Shown: positions 11,601 through 19,952 of the stretch, in pieces
Layout: each line of letters opens with the position of its first letter
Numbering within the stretch: the stretch's first letter is position 1
DNA from: Pseudomonas chlororaphis
Lineage (GTDB): Bacteria > Pseudomonadota > Gammaproteobacteria > Pseudomonadales > Pseudomonadaceae
Length of the DNA: 64,000 nt
Reading direction: 5' to 3'
Assembly (NCBI RefSeq): GCF_001921865.1
Contig: NZ_MSCT01000005.1
Location: 251,001 to 315,000 of the forward strand
Translations under genes and position numbers: made by a program
The notes under the pieces: generated by a model
Databases searched by the model: none
What the model saw: only the letters and a program-made list of their open reading frames with translations
What the model was told of the DNA's origin: nothing

Positions 11601-12428
11601 GTGGACCCGAAGAAAGTCCCGGCGCTGGACCTCTCGATCAATCAGCTGTACCAGGGCGACGACCTGATCGGCGCCTGGTCGCTGAAAGTGCGGCCGACCG
11701 CCAAGGGCATGGCCTTCAACAGCCTCGACCTGGGCCTCAAGGGCATGGTCCTGCAAGGCGCCGGCGGTTGGGAGGGCGAGGCGGGCGCCAGCAGCAGTTG
11801 GTACAAGGGGCGCCTGGGCGGCAAGAACCTGGCGGACGTGCTCAAGGGCTGGGGGTTTGCCCCGACCGTGACCAGCGAAGAGTTTCATCTGGACGTGGAC
11901 GGGCGCTGGCCCGGTTCGCCGGCCTGGGTCGGGCCCAAGCGCTTCTCCGGCAGCCTGGATGCGACCCTGCGCAAAGGCCAGTTCGTCGAGGTCGAAGGCG
12001 GCGCGCAGGCCCTGCGGGTCTTCGGCTTGCTGAACTTCAACTCCATAGGCCGGCGCTTGCGCCTGGACTTTTCCGACCTGTTCGGCAAAGGCCTGAGCTA
12101 CGACCGGGTCAAGGGGTTGCTGGTGGCCAGCAATGGCGTCTACGTGACCCGCGAGCCGATCGTGCTGACCGGTCCGTCGAGCAACCTGGAGCTCAACGGT
12201 ACCCTCGACCTGGTGGCCGATCAGGTCGATTCGAAGCTGCAGGTGACGCTGCCGGTGACCAACAACCTGCCGATTGCCGCGTTGATCGTCGGTGCGCCGG
12301 CCGTCGGCGGGGCGCTGTTCCTGATCGACAAGCTGATCGGCGACCGGGTGTCGCGTTTCGCCAGCGTCCAGTACAGCGTCAAGGGCCCCTGGAAAGACCC
12401 GAAAATCACCTTTGAAAAGCCTTTTTGA
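8625..12428 (+). CDS. yhdP: YhdP-family AsmA-like intermembrane phospholipid transporter
   Basis: YhdP, with TamB and YdbH, forms long periplasm-spanning bridges that move phospholipids from the inner to the outer membrane. The ~1,267-residue protein has one N-terminal transmembrane helix (residues ~10-30), then repeated beta-strand-rich DUF3971/AsmA-like segments. It ends in an AsmA_2-type region with NNLPIAALIVGAPAVGG and a KGPWKDPKITFEKP tail. The gene is in its usual place after rng. The start is uncertain: ATG 8625 matches homologues in length, but ATG 8637 has the better ribosome site (GGAG, six bases upstream). Confidence 0.93.
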   Translation: MERLMRFLAALTRWGLGLCALLLVLTALYVSLGRELTPLVAEYRTEVQAKAEEALGMPVQIGRLEGSWSGFSPILLAQDVIVGEGANALRLDQVRVAPDLPGSALARQLRIEHLEFSGLNLSLKEGPDGRWALEGLPVQDDQPVDPEQLLNRMQMVSELSVLNSQVTLQPQDHAAIALTYVGLNLRTGASRQRLDARLTLPDGQPLAINLRTRIRASAWREGQADAYLSLPQSDWAKWLPPRLTRQWRLSELKAGGEFWLSWGEGTLQSLVARLNAPQVSGAYDERKPITLKNLALTAYFQRNDQGVNVLFDSLAMNLGETRWESHVQLQQSGTANSAEERWHLQADRLDLTPITPILDAWAPLPQGVATAIDNLKVTGALRNVLLDYRPQASGDQRLSFAANLEQVGFNAYHGAPAARNVSGSISGDLGQGELRMDSKDFSLHLDPIFAKPWQYLQANARLTWKLDQQGFTLIAPYLKVLGEEGKIAGDFLIRLHFDHTQEDYMDLRVGLVDGDGRYTAKYLPEVLSPALDEWLRTAILKGAVDEGFFQYQGSLNHGAADTARSISLFFKVHDAELAFQPGWPHIGKVSGDVFIEDSGVRILASQGQLLDTRVKDVYVNIPHVPEGQNSHMFIDGEFAGGLGDGLKILQEAPIGTGETFAGWQGEGDLQGKMKLDIPLAKGEEPKVVVDFKTAKARLKLSEPELELSQLKGDFRFDSSKGLSGQGISAQAFERPVTAQIFADGRPGKLDTRVVAKGQVSVKALTQWLKYNQPLPVSGDIPYQLQLNLDGADSQLMVSSSLKGVAVDLPAPFGMAASQGRDSVFRMTLQGAERRYWFDYGELANFTFAAPSSNFADGRGELFLGEGDAVLPGPKGLRVRGVLSELDVEPWKALMDRYAGQDAGGSAKQLLSGADFRVGKLSGFGTVLDEARVQLTRKPSAWALQLDSQQARGNVAIPDAKAAPMAINLQYVRLPAADPTAQADENAPDPLATVDPKKVPALDLSINQLYQGDDLIGAWSLKVRPTAKGMAFNSLDLGLKGMVLQGAGGWEGEAGASSSWYKGRLGGKNLADVLKGWGFAPTVTSEEFHLDVDGRWPGSPAWVGPKRFSGSLDATLRKGQFVEVEGGAQALRVFGLLNFNSIGRRLRLDFSDLFGKGLSYDRVKGLLVASNGVYVTREPIVLTGPSSNLELNGTLDLVADQVDSKLQVTLPVTNNLPIAALIVGAPAVGGALFLIDKLIGDRVSRFASVQYSVKGPWKDPKITFEKPF

Positions 12429-12486
12429 AAAAGCCTGGTCCGGGCCCATGGAGTAGCATGGCCTTCTATCCAACCTGGAGTGCGCC

Positions 12487-13326
12487 ATGTCTCTTGCGGT
12501 GATTCAAATGGTCAGCCAGAGCGAGGTGCTGGCCAATCTGCAGCAGGCCCGGCACCTGCTGGAACAGGCCGCCGCCGGGGGGGCGCGCCTGGCGGTACTG
12601 CCGGAAAATTTCGCCGCCATGGGCCGTCGCGATGCGGCGGCCATCGGCCGTGCCGAGGCCCTGGGCGAAGGCCCGATCCTGCCCTGGTTGAAACAGACCG
12701 CCCGCGACCTCAAGTTATGGATAGTGGCCGGTACCTTGCCGCTGCCGCCGGTGGGCCAGCCCGAGGCCAAGGCCCGCGCTTGCTCGCTGCTGGTCGACGA
12801 GCAAGGCGAGACGGTGGCGCGTTACGACAAGCTGCATCTGTTCGATGTAGACGTAGCCGACAATCGTGGCCGTTACCGTGAGTCGGATGACTATGCTCAT
12901 GGAGAGCAGGTGGTGGTGGCGGATACGCCGGTGGGGCGGGTTGGCTTGAGCGTGTGCTACGACCTGCGTTTCCCGGAGCTGTACAGCGAATTGCGGGCCG
13001 CTGGCGCGGAACTGATCACGGCGCCTTCGGCTTTCACCGCGGTGACCGGCGCGGCGCACTGGGAGGTGCTGATCCGCGCCCGGGCCATCGAAACCCAGTG
13101 CTACCTGCTGGCGGCGGCGCAGGGCGGTACGCACCCGGGGCCCCGGGAGACCTTCGGCCATGCGGCCATCGTCGACCCTTGGGGACGGGTGCTGGCGCAA
13201 CAGGATCAAGGCGAGGCCGTGCTGCTGGCCGAACGCGACAGCAGCGAACAGGCGTCCATCCGGGCGTGCATGCCGGTGGCCAGTCACCGGCGCTTTTTCT
13301 CGCAAGGCGCGCAGCGACTTGCTTAA
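12487..13326 (+). CDS. Carbon-nitrogen hydrolase (nitrilase superfamily)
   Basis: The 279-residue protein belongs to the amidase/nitrilase superfamily, with all three catalytic residues: Glu in LPENFAAMG, Lys in RYDKLHLFDVDV and Cys in SVCYDLRFPELY. The motif style resembles Nit1/YbeM-like amidases that hydrolyse deaminated glutathione, a metabolite-repair role. The substrate is inferred from family, not shown. It sits between yhdP (58 bases upstream) and tldD (27 bases downstream), all on the plus strand, a conserved arrangement in pseudomonads. Confidence 0.9.
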   Translation: MSLAVIQMVSQSEVLANLQQARHLLEQAAAGGARLAVLPENFAAMGRRDAAAIGRAEALGEGPILPWLKQTARDLKLWIVAGTLPLPPVGQPEAKARACSLLVDEQGETVARYDKLHLFDVDVADNRGRYRESDDYAHGEQVVVADTPVGRVGLSVCYDLRFPELYSELRAAGAELITAPSAFTAVTGAAHWEVLIRARAIETQCYLLAAAQGGTHPGPRETFGHAAIVDPWGRVLAQQDQGEAVLLAERDSSEQASIRACMPVASHRRFFSQGAQRLA

Positions 13327-13353
13327 GAACGACGAATTTAAGGCGTAAAGCAT

Positions 13354-14796
13354 ATGAGCGGGTTGTTATCTTCAGTCAGCGAACACCTTCTGGCGCCCGG
13401 TGGCGTAACCCTCGAAAGCCTGCAGGGCGTACTTGGTGACCTGGCGGGTCCGGGCATCGATGCTGCCGACCTGTATTTCCAGGGGCAGATTTCCGAGTCC
13501 TGGTCGCTGGAGGACGGCATCGTCAAGGAAGGCAGTTTCAACCTCGACCAGGGCGTTGGCGTGCGGGCGCAGTCGGGAGAGAAAACCGGTTTTGCCTACA
13601 GCAATGCCATCACCCTTGAAGCTCTGGGCCAGGCGGCCCGGGCTGCGCGCTCCATTTCCCGTGCCGGGCAGAACGGCACCGTCCAGGCCTTCACCGCCCA
13701 GGACGTGGCGCAGTTGTATGCGCCAGACAACCCGCTGGAAGTCATCAGCCGGGCGGAAAAGGTCGAGCTGCTCAAGCGTGTCGACGCCGCCACCCGCGCC
13801 CTCGATCCGCGCATCCAGCAGGTCAGCGTCAGCATGGCCGGGGTCTGGGAGCGGATTCTCGTGGCTTCCACCGATGGCGGCCTGGCGGCGGATGTGCGGC
13901 CTCTGGTGCGCTTCAACGTCAGTGTGATCGTCGAGCACAACGGCCGGCGCGAGCGCGGCGGCCATGGCGGCGGCGGTCGGACCGATTACCGTTATTTTCT
14001 CAGCGAAGACCGCGCCATGGGCTATGCCCGCGAAGCGCTGCGCCAGGCGCTGGTCAACCTCGAGGCGATTCCTGCGCCGGCCGGTACCTTGCCGGTGGTG
14101 CTCGGTTCCGGCTGGTCCGGAGTGTTGCTGCACGAAGCGGTGGGCCACGGCCTGGAAGGCGACTTCAACCGCAAGGGCAGCTCGGCCTACAGCGGCCGCA
14201 TGGGCGAGAGGGTCGCTTCCAAGCTGTGCACCATCGTCGATGACGGGACCCTGGCCGGGCGTCGCGGCTCCTTGAGCGTGGACGACGAAGGTACGCCGAC
14301 CGAGTGCACCACCCTGATCGAGAACGGCGTGCTCAAGGGCTATATGCAGGACAAGCTCAATGCCCGCCTGATGGGCGTGGCCCGCACCGGCAACGGGCGT
14401 CGCGAATCCTATGCGCACCTGCCGATGCCGCGCATGACCAATACCTACATGCTGGGCGGCGAAAGCGATCCGGCGGAAATCATCGCCTCGGTGAAAAAGG
14501 GTATCTATTGCGCCAATCTGGGCGGCGGCCAGGTGGATATCACCAGCGGCAAGTTCGTGTTTTCCACCAGCGAGGCTTATCTGATCGAGGACGGCAAGAT
14601 CACCGCGCCAGTCAAGGGCGCAACCCTGATCGGCAATGGCCCGGAAGCCATGAGCCGGGTGTCGATGGTCGGTAACGACCTGGCGCTGGACAGCGGTGTA
14701 GGAACCTGCGGCAAGGACGGGCAGTCGGTGCCGGTGGGTGTCGGCCAGCCAACCTTGAAGATCGATGCGATCACCGTGGGTGGCACGGGCGCTTGA
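13354..14796 (+). CDS. tldD: Metalloprotease TldD
   Basis: TldD forms a heterodimeric metalloprotease with PmbA (TldE). It processes microcin-type peptides and degrades unfolded small proteins, including the CcdA antitoxin in E. coli. The 480-residue protein carries the zinc motif [11 protein letters not shown] (HExxxH) at about residues 258-268, which defines the catalytic TldD subunit. The partner pmbA is 0.7 kb downstream, separated only by the convergent darP gene. An AAGGCG sits about eight bases before the ATG. Confidence 0.97.
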   Translation: MSGLLSSVSEHLLAPGGVTLESLQGVLGDLAGPGIDAADLYFQGQISESWSLEDGIVKEGSFNLDQGVGVRAQSGEKTGFAYSNAITLEALGQAARAARSISRAGQNGTVQAFTAQDVAQLYAPDNPLEVISRAEKVELLKRVDAATRALDPRIQQVSVSMAGVWERILVASTDGGLAADVRPLVRFNVSVIVEHNGRRERGGHGGGGRTDYRYFLSEDRAMGYAREALRQALVNLEAIPAPAGTLPVVLGSGWSGVLLHEAVGHGLEGDFNRKGSSAYSGRMGERVASKLCTIVDDGTLAGRRGSLSVDDEGTPTECTTLIENGVLKGYMQDKLNARLMGVARTGNGRRESYAHLPMPRMTNTYMLGGESDPAEIIASVKKGIYCANLGGGQVDITSGKFVFSTSEAYLIEDGKITAPVKGATLIGNGPEAMSRVSMVGNDLALDSGVGTCGKDGQSVPVGVGQPTLKIDAITVGGTGA

Positions 14797-14809
14797 GATG
14801 TGGAGCGGC

Positions 14810-14834
14810 GGATGGGTTGCCGGGCAACCCATCC
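14810..14834. terminator. Hairpin between convergent tldD and darP
   Basis: A perfect 11-base-pair stem (GGATGGGTTGC paired with GCAACCCATCC) with a three-base loop lies in the 48 bases between the ends of tldD (plus) and darP (minus). There is no long T-run on either side. A bidirectional, imperfect intrinsic terminator is the likely role. Confidence 0.6.
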
Positions 14835-14844
14835 GGATCGAGTC

Positions 14845-15366
14845 TTAACGCAAACCGCGTTGCGTCTCGTCCAGCTCGCGGATGTATTTGAAGATTTTAC
14901 GGCTGGAGGCGGGCGGCTTGTTATGCGCTACCTCATGCTGGGCCTGGCGGACCAGGGAGCGCAGTTGCTGACGATCCGCTTCCGGATAGTCGGCGACGAA
15001 CTTCTCCAGGACCGCGTCGTCGCCCGCGATCAAACGGTCGCGCCAGCGTTCCAGGCCATGGAAGCGTTCGTTGTACTGGCGAGTCGAGGCGTCGAGCTGG
15101 TCCAGCAGTTCGAGGATCGCGCCGGTGTCCTGATCGCGCATCAGCTTGCCGATGAATTGCATATGGCGTTTACGCGCGATATGGGCGACATGCTTGGGCG
15201 CATCCGCCAGGGCTCGGCGCAAGGCGTCGGTCAACGGCAGTTTGTTCAGCAAGTCGGGCTTGAGTGTTGTAAGGCGCTCGCCGAGATCAACCAGAGCATG
15301 CAGCTCGCGTTTGACCTGGGATTTGCTTTTCTCCCCATCGAGGGAGTCGTCGTAAGAATCAACCAT
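14845..15366 (-). CDS. darP: Ribosome biogenesis factor DarP (YjgA)
   Basis: DarP (formerly YjgA, DUF615) associates with late 50S ribosomal precursors and helps shape the peptidyl-transferase centre. The 173-residue helical, charged protein has the family pattern [19 protein letters not shown] near the N-terminus and [14 protein letters not shown] in the middle. I start at MVDSYDD (15366) rather than the upstream in-frame Met at 15381, as in homologues. It lies on the minus strand between tldD and pmbA, a common arrangement because yjgA and pmbA are also neighbours in E. coli. Confidence 0.93.
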   Translation of the reverse strand: MVDSYDDSLDGEKSKSQVKRELHALVDLGERLTTLKPDLLNKLPLTDALRRALADAPKHVAHIARKRHMQFIGKLMRDQDTGAILELLDQLDASTRQYNERFHGLERWRDRLIAGDDAVLEKFVADYPEADRQQLRSLVRQAQHEVAHNKPPASSRKIFKYIRELDETQRGLR

Positions 15367-15474
15367 GGTGGCAGTCCGCAAAGAAACGCCGCCATGATAA
15401 CCAGTCGGGGGCCGCTTGTCCGGCCCGGTCGCTCGAAGGCCTTAACCGAAAGCAGAATTTGAGTGGAGAAAACC

Positions 15475-16821
15475 ATGAGTGCAGCACAGAGCGTCGGCCC
15501 GCAGGCTTTGCCGGCACTGCAGGATCAAGTCGAGCAGATCATCGCCGAGGCCAAGCGCCAGGGCGCCAGTGCCTGCGAAGTGGCGGTTTCCCTGGAGCAG
15601 GGGCTGTCGACTTCGGTTCGCCAGCGGGAAGTGGAAACCGTCGAATTCAATCGCGACCAGGGTTTCGGCATCACCTTGTACGTCGGTCAGCGCAAAGGCT
15701 CGGCCAGCACTTCGGCCAGCGGCCCCGAGGCGATTCGCGAAACCGTCGCCGCGGCCCTGGCCATCGCCAAGCACACCTCGGAAGACGAAAGCTCGGGGCT
15801 AGCCGATGCAGCCCTGATGGCCAGGGACTTGCCTGACTTCGACCTGTTCCACCCCTGGGACATCACCCCGGAACAGGCCATCGAGCGGGCGCTGGCTTGC
15901 GAAGCCGCGGCCTTTGCCGCCGATAGCCGGATCAAGAATGCCGACGGTACGACCCTGAGCACCCACCAAGGCTGCCGGGTGTATGGCAACAGCCATGGTT
16001 TTGTCGGCGGTTACGCCTCGACTCGGCACAGCCTGAGCTGCGTGATGATCGCCGAGGGCGACGGCCAGATGCAGCGCGACTACTGGTACGACGTCAATCG
16101 CCAGGGCGACCTGCTGCTGGACCCGGCGACCATTGGCCAGCGTGCCGCACAACGGGCCGCGAGCCGCCTGGGCGCACGCCCGGTGCCAACCTGCGAAGTG
16201 CCGGTACTGTTTTCCGCGGAGCTGGCCGGCGGTCTGTTCGGCAGCTTCCTGGGGGCGATTTCTGGCGGCAACCTGTACCGCAAATCGTCTTTCCTCGAAG
16301 GCGCCCTGGGCCAGCGGTTGTTCCCTGAATGGCTGACCATCGACGAGCGTCCGCACTTGATGCGTGCCTTGGGCAGTTCGGCCTTCGATGGCGATGGCCT
16401 GGCCACGTACGCCAAGCCTTTCGTCGAGAACGGCGAACTGGTGTCCTATGTGCTGGGTACCTATTCCGGGCGCAAGCTCGGCCTGCCCAGCACCGCCAAC
16501 GCGGGCGGCGTGCACAACCTGTTCGTGACCCACGGCGAGGAAGACCAGGCAGCCTTGCTGCGTCGCATGGGCCGGGGCCTGCTGGTCACCGAGCTGATGG
16601 GCCACGGGCTGAACATGGTCACCGGCGATTACTCCCGGGGGGCGGCGGGTTTCTGGGTCGAGAATGGCGAGATCCAGTTCGCGGTCCAGGAAGTGACCAT
16701 CGCCGGCAATATGCGCGACATGTTCAAGCAAATCATCGCCGTCGGTAACGATCTGGAGTTGCGCAGCAACATCCGCACTGGCTCGGTATTGATCGAACGC
16801 ATGACGGTCGCCGGCAGCTAA
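15475..16821 (+). CDS. pmbA: Metalloprotease subunit PmbA (TldE)
   Basis: PmbA is the non-catalytic partner of TldD, shaping the chamber that admits unstructured peptides. The ~448-residue sequence has the TldD/PmbA fold motifs (QREVETVEFNRDQGFGITLYV; VFAELA-type strands; LGLPSTANAGGVHNL). It lacks the HExxxH zinc motif in this context, as expected for the E subunit. Start ATG 15475 follows GTGGAG by six bases. A strong intrinsic terminator follows at 16841. Confidence 0.96.
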   Translation: MSAAQSVGPQALPALQDQVEQIIAEAKRQGASACEVAVSLEQGLSTSVRQREVETVEFNRDQGFGITLYVGQRKGSASTSASGPEAIRETVAAALAIAKHTSEDESSGLADAALMARDLPDFDLFHPWDITPEQAIERALACEAAAFAADSRIKNADGTTLSTHQGCRVYGNSHGFVGGYASTRHSLSCVMIAEGDGQMQRDYWYDVNRQGDLLLDPATIGQRAAQRAASRLGARPVPTCEVPVLFSAELAGGLFGSFLGAISGGNLYRKSSFLEGALGQRLFPEWLTIDERPHLMRALGSSAFDGDGLATYAKPFVENGELVSYVLGTYSGRKLGLPSTANAGGVHNLFVTHGEEDQAALLRRMGRGLLVTELMGHGLNMVTGDYSRGAAGFWVENGEIQFAVQEVTIAGNMRDMFKQIIAVGNDLELRSNIRTGSVLIERMTVAGS

Positions 16822-16840
16822 GCCTCGACTGTTTCGACAC

Positions 16841-16876
16841 AAGCGCGCGTCCCGTCCGGGACGCGCGCTTTTTTAT
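16841..16876 (+). terminator. Rho-independent terminator of pmbA
   Basis: A GC-rich stem (AAGCGCGCGTCCCG paired with its inverse copy, loop TCC) is followed directly by a run of T residues (16869-16875). It lies 20 bases after the pmbA stop. Confidence 0.92.
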
Positions 16877-16914
16877 TGCCCGGCTTTTCAGTGAACGACG
16901 AATTGCCCTGTTCC

Positions 16915-16986
16915 TGTAGGCGCGAGCTTGCTCGCGATAGCGTTTCGCCTGACCCACCGCTGATCGCGAGCAAGCTCGCTCCTACA
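16915..16986. repeat. Paired REP palindrome (REPIN)
   Basis: An inverted pair with the TGTAGG...GAGCTTGCTCGCGAT and ATCGCGAGCAAGCTC...CCTACA halves lies between the pmbA terminator and the Fur-regulated promoter. The spacer (AGCGTTTCGCCTGACCCACC) is nearly identical to that of the copy at 62179, so the two are recent relatives. Confidence 0.92.
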
Positions 16987-17031
16987 AGGCTGGGGCTTAC
17001 CCTGGGCTTGTGTTGATTCTCAATGTCATAT

Positions 17032-17050
17032 AATAATAAATCTCATTATC
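17032..17050 (+). promoter_or_regulatory. Fur box upstream of fagA
   Basis: The 19-base site AATAATAAATCTCATTATC matches the Fur consensus GATAATGATAATCATTATC at 14 of 19 positions, including the whole right half. It ends 15 bases before the fagA ATG. A second partial site (TTGATTCTCAATGTCAT, 17013-17029) lies just upstream, as often seen when Fur dimers bind side by side. The surrounding AT-rich stretch (17012-17050) contrasts with the GC-rich flanks. Repression by Fur-Fe(II) is inferred. Confidence 0.82.
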
Positions 17051-17065
17051 GAATGAGCCCAGGTC

Positions 17066-17461
17066 ATGAGTTCTGCCTTGCACGAGCAGCCTTACCTTGA
17101 AAGCTGGCGTTGGATGAGTCGCCAGATCCGTTGTGCCCTCGATCCGGACGAGCCGCGCCTGATCGAGCACTACCTGGCCGAAGGGCGCTACCTGGCGTGT
17201 TGTACCGCCACCTCGCCCTGGCTGATCGCCGAAACCTCATTCCGCCTGTTGCTCGATACCGCCACCGATACCGCATTGCCCTGGCATTGGCGCAGCCAGT
17301 GCATCGACCAGGCCTGGCGCCCGCTGCGCGACCTGGAACGCCTGTCTTTCTGCAAATGCCGGCTCAAGCGCTGGCAAAGCCATGCCTGGCAACTGGCAAC
17401 CTGCTCGTTGCTGCCTTCCATTCCCCTTATCGAACTGGTGCAAGGATTTCCCGATGAGTAA
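17066..17461 (+). CDS. fagA: Fur-associated gene FagA
   Basis: The 131-residue protein is unique to the pseudomonad iron-starvation operon fagA-fumC-orfX-sodA and has no assigned biochemical role. The sequence is rich in Trp and Arg (ESWRWMSRQIRC) and Cys (LACCTATS, FCKCRLK), with no membrane segment. Its stop overlaps the fumC start by eight bases (GATGAGTAA), so translation is probably coupled. A Fur box lies directly upstream. The name rests on this context together with the sequence; the function remains unknown. Confidence 0.87.
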   Translation: MSSALHEQPYLESWRWMSRQIRCALDPDEPRLIEHYLAEGRYLACCTATSPWLIAETSFRLLLDTATDTALPWHWRSQCIDQAWRPLRDLERLSFCKCRLKRWQSHAWQLATCSLLPSIPLIELVQGFPDE

Positions 17462-18830
17462 TACCCGTATCGAACGCGACAGCATGGGCGAGCTGCATGT
17501 CCCGGAGCAGGCGCTGTATGGCGCGCAGACTCAGCGCGCGGTGGATAACTTCCCCATCAGCCACCAGCGCATGCCGGCGCAGTTCATCCGCGCGCTGATC
17601 CTGGCCAAGGCGGCCGCGGCCAAGGCCAACGTCGAGCTCAAGCAAATCAGCGAAGCCCAGGGCAAAGCCATAGTCGACGCTGCCCAGGGCCTGCTGGAAG
17701 GCGACTTCATGCAGCATTTCCCGGTGGATATCTTCCAGACCGGTTCCGGCACCAGTTCCAACATGAACGCCAACGAAGTCATCGCCACCCTGGCCAGCCG
17801 CCTGCTCGGCGAGCCGGTCAACCCGAACGATCATGTGAACTGCGGGCAGAGCAGCAACGACATCATTCCCACCACCATTCACGTCAGCGCTGCCCTGAGC
17901 CTGCATGAACAATTGCTGCCGGCGCTGGTGCATCTGGTGCAGGTCGTCGAGCACAAGGCGGTCGAGGTGCATCCGTTCATCAAGACCGGGCGAACCCACC
18001 TGATGGACGCGATGCCGGTTCGCATGAGCCAGGTCCTGGAAGGCTGGGCGCAACAGCTCAAGGCCAATATCGGCCACCTGCAGGACTTGCTACCGAGCCT
18101 GCAATCCCTGGCCCAGGGCGGTACGGCGGTGGGTACCGGGATCAACGCCCACCCGCAGTTCGCTGCTGGCTTCAGCCATCAGTTGAGCAGCCTGACCCGG
18201 GTGCAGTTCACCCCGGGCAAGAACCTGTTCGCCCTGATCGGCTCCCAGGACACCGCTGTGGCGGTCTCGGGCCAGCTCAAGGCCATTGCCGTCACCTTGA
18301 TGAAGATTGCCAATGACCTGCGCTGGATGAACTCCGGGCCATTGGCCGGCCTCGGCGAGATCGAGCTGGAAGGGCTGCAACCGGGCTCGTCGATCATGCC
18401 GGGCAAGGTCAACCCGGTGATTCCGGAAGCCACGGCGATGGTCGCGGCCCAGGTGATCGGCAACGACACGACGATCACGGTGGCGGGTCAGTCGGGTAAC
18501 TTCGAGCTGAACGTCATGCTGCCGATCATCGCCCAGAACCTGTTGAGCAGCATCGAGTTGCTGGCCAATTCCAGCCGCCTGCTGGCGGACAAGGCCATCG
18601 CCAGCTTCAAGGTCAACGAGCCCAAGCTCAAGGAAGCGCTGTCGCGCAATCCGATCCTGGTCACGGCGCTCAACCCGATCATCGGTTACCAGAAAGCCGC
18701 CGAAATCGCCAAGACCGCCTACAAGCAGGGGCGGCCGGTGATCGACGTGGCGCTGGAGCATACCGACCTGTCGCGCAGCCAGCTGGAGATCCTGCTCGAT
18801 CCGGAAAAACTCACCGCGGGCGGCGTGTAA
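17454..18830 (+). CDS. fumC: Class II fumarate hydratase FumC
   Basis: FumC converts fumarate to malate in the TCA cycle without an iron-sulfur cluster, so it replaces iron-dependent fumarase when iron is short. The 458-residue protein shows the aspartase/fumarase signature GSSIMPGKVNPV near residue 320 and the active-site segments TGSGTSSNMNANEV and GRTHLMDAMPV. The ATG at 17454 overlaps fagA and begins MSNTRIERDSMGELHVP, as in homologues. Co-transcription with fagA, orfX and sodA under Fur control is established for P. aeruginosa and fits the layout here. Confidence 0.97.
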   Translation: MSNTRIERDSMGELHVPEQALYGAQTQRAVDNFPISHQRMPAQFIRALILAKAAAAKANVELKQISEAQGKAIVDAAQGLLEGDFMQHFPVDIFQTGSGTSSNMNANEVIATLASRLLGEPVNPNDHVNCGQSSNDIIPTTIHVSAALSLHEQLLPALVHLVQVVEHKAVEVHPFIKTGRTHLMDAMPVRMSQVLEGWAQQLKANIGHLQDLLPSLQSLAQGGTAVGTGINAHPQFAAGFSHQLSSLTRVQFTPGKNLFALIGSQDTAVAVSGQLKAIAVTLMKIANDLRWMNSGPLAGLGEIELEGLQPGSSIMPGKVNPVIPEATAMVAAQVIGNDTTITVAGQSGNFELNVMLPIIAQNLLSSIELLANSSRLLADKAIASFKVNEPKLKEALSRNPILVTALNPIIGYQKAAEIAKTAYKQGRPVIDVALEHTDLSRSQLEILLDPEKLTAGGV

Positions 18831-18857
18831 ATCCCGACACTGCTTTGGAGGTTCACC

Positions 18858-19307
18858 ATGGAGCACTGGAAACGCACGATCGAAAGGGCAAACCGTTTCT
18901 TCATGCAGGGCGACCTGGTGGACGCCCGCGAGTATTACTTGCAGGCCCTGGCCCTGGCGCAAGTGTTGTTCGAGCGCTGGAGCGATGCCGACGAAGCGGT
19001 GGCCGCCTGTGTCATTTCCCATCACAACCTGGCGGACCTGCACCTGCGCCTGAACCAGCCCGAGGAGAGCGCTGAATACCTTTGCGCCATCCACCAGCGG
19101 CTGTTGCAGGCCATGCAGGACAGCCGCCTGGCGCCGGCGCTGCGCGAAGCCGCGCTGCGCCAGAGCAGCAAGACCTACGTCGGGTTGCTCAACTTCATCA
19201 GTGAGCACGGTGAATACCCCCGGACTCACCGCCTGCTGGAAAGCAATGTCGCGCAATCGACTTCCGGCACCGCGACCCCGAATGCCCCTCATTACGGAGC
19301 ACATTGA
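18858..19307 (+). CDS. Conserved protein of the fumC-sodA operon (OrfX)
   Basis: This 149-residue protein lies between fumC and sodA, as in the P. aeruginosa operon where it is called orfX. It is mostly helical, with a TPR-like pattern ([40 protein letters not shown]), and has no signal peptide. The start ATG 18858 follows GGAGG by seven bases. The stop is one base before the sodA ATG, so coupling is likely. The function is not known; a TPR-type scaffold role is only an inference. Confidence 0.85.
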   Translation: MEHWKRTIERANRFFMQGDLVDAREYYLQALALAQVLFERWSDADEAVAACVISHHNLADLHLRLNQPEESAEYLCAIHQRLLQAMQDSRLAPALREAALRQSSKTYVGLLNFISEHGEYPRTHRLLESNVAQSTSGTATPNAPHYGAH

Positions 19308-19308
19308 A

Positions 19309-19920
19309 ATGTCCTTTACCTTGCCTGCATTGCCCTACGCCTACGACGCCCTGGAACCGCATATCGATGCGCAGACCATGGAAATTCACTACACCAAGCA
19401 CCACCAGACCTATATCAACAACCTCAACGCGGCCGTGGAGGGCACTGAATGGGCAGGGTGGTCGGTGGAACGGCTGGTGGCCGGGGTCCAGCAATTGCCG
19501 GAGAAGCTGCGGGCCGCGGTGATCAACCAGGGCGGCGGACATGCCAACCACTCGTTGTTCTGGGCGGTGATGGCGCCGACCGGCGGAGGCAAGCCGGACG
19601 GTGCGCTGGCCAAGGCGATCGAGGAGCAGTTGGGCGGTTTCGAGAGTTTCAAGGAAGCCTTTACCAAGGCTGCGCTCACCCGTTTCGGCAGCGGCTGGGC
19701 CTGGCTCAGCGTGACGCCGCAAAAGACCCTGGTGGTCGAGAGCAGCGGTAACCAGGACAGCCCGTTGATGAACGGCAACACCCCGATCCTGGGGCTGGAT
19801 GTGTGGGAACACGCGTATTACCTGCGTTATCAGAACCGGCGGCCGGAATACATCAACGCGTTCTACAACGTGATCAATTGGCCTGAAGTCGCTCAGCGCT
19901 ATCAGGCCGCGCTGGTTTGA
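19309..19920 (+). CDS. sodA: Manganese superoxide dismutase
   Basis: This enzyme dismutates superoxide in the cytoplasm. The 203-residue protein has the metal ligands His27 (EIHYTKHH), a second His in [10 protein letters not shown], and Asp/His in the signature DVWEHAYY. The outer-sphere Gln is in GNQDSPLM, in the position typical of Mn rather than Fe enzymes. That agrees with its place in a Fur-repressed operon: when iron is scarce the cell makes the Mn form. The ATG begins one base after the orfX stop, with GGAG nine bases upstream. Confidence 0.97.
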   Translation: MSFTLPALPYAYDALEPHIDAQTMEIHYTKHHQTYINNLNAAVEGTEWAGWSVERLVAGVQQLPEKLRAAVINQGGGHANHSLFWAVMAPTGGGKPDGALAKAIEEQLGGFESFKEAFTKAALTRFGSGWAWLSVTPQKTLVVESSGNQDSPLMNGNTPILGLDVWEHAYYLRYQNRRPEYINAFYNVINWPEVAQRYQAALV

Positions 19921-19952
19921 GCTCCCTCCTATAAAAAGATCTAAGGCTGACT

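Noticed and set aside
6945..12488. An uninterrupted 1,847-codon minus-strand ORF opposite maf, rng and yhdP
   Set aside because: It is a high-GC antisense shadow: the plus strand has recognisable RNase G and YhdP, the antisense translation is low-complexity and has no known domain.
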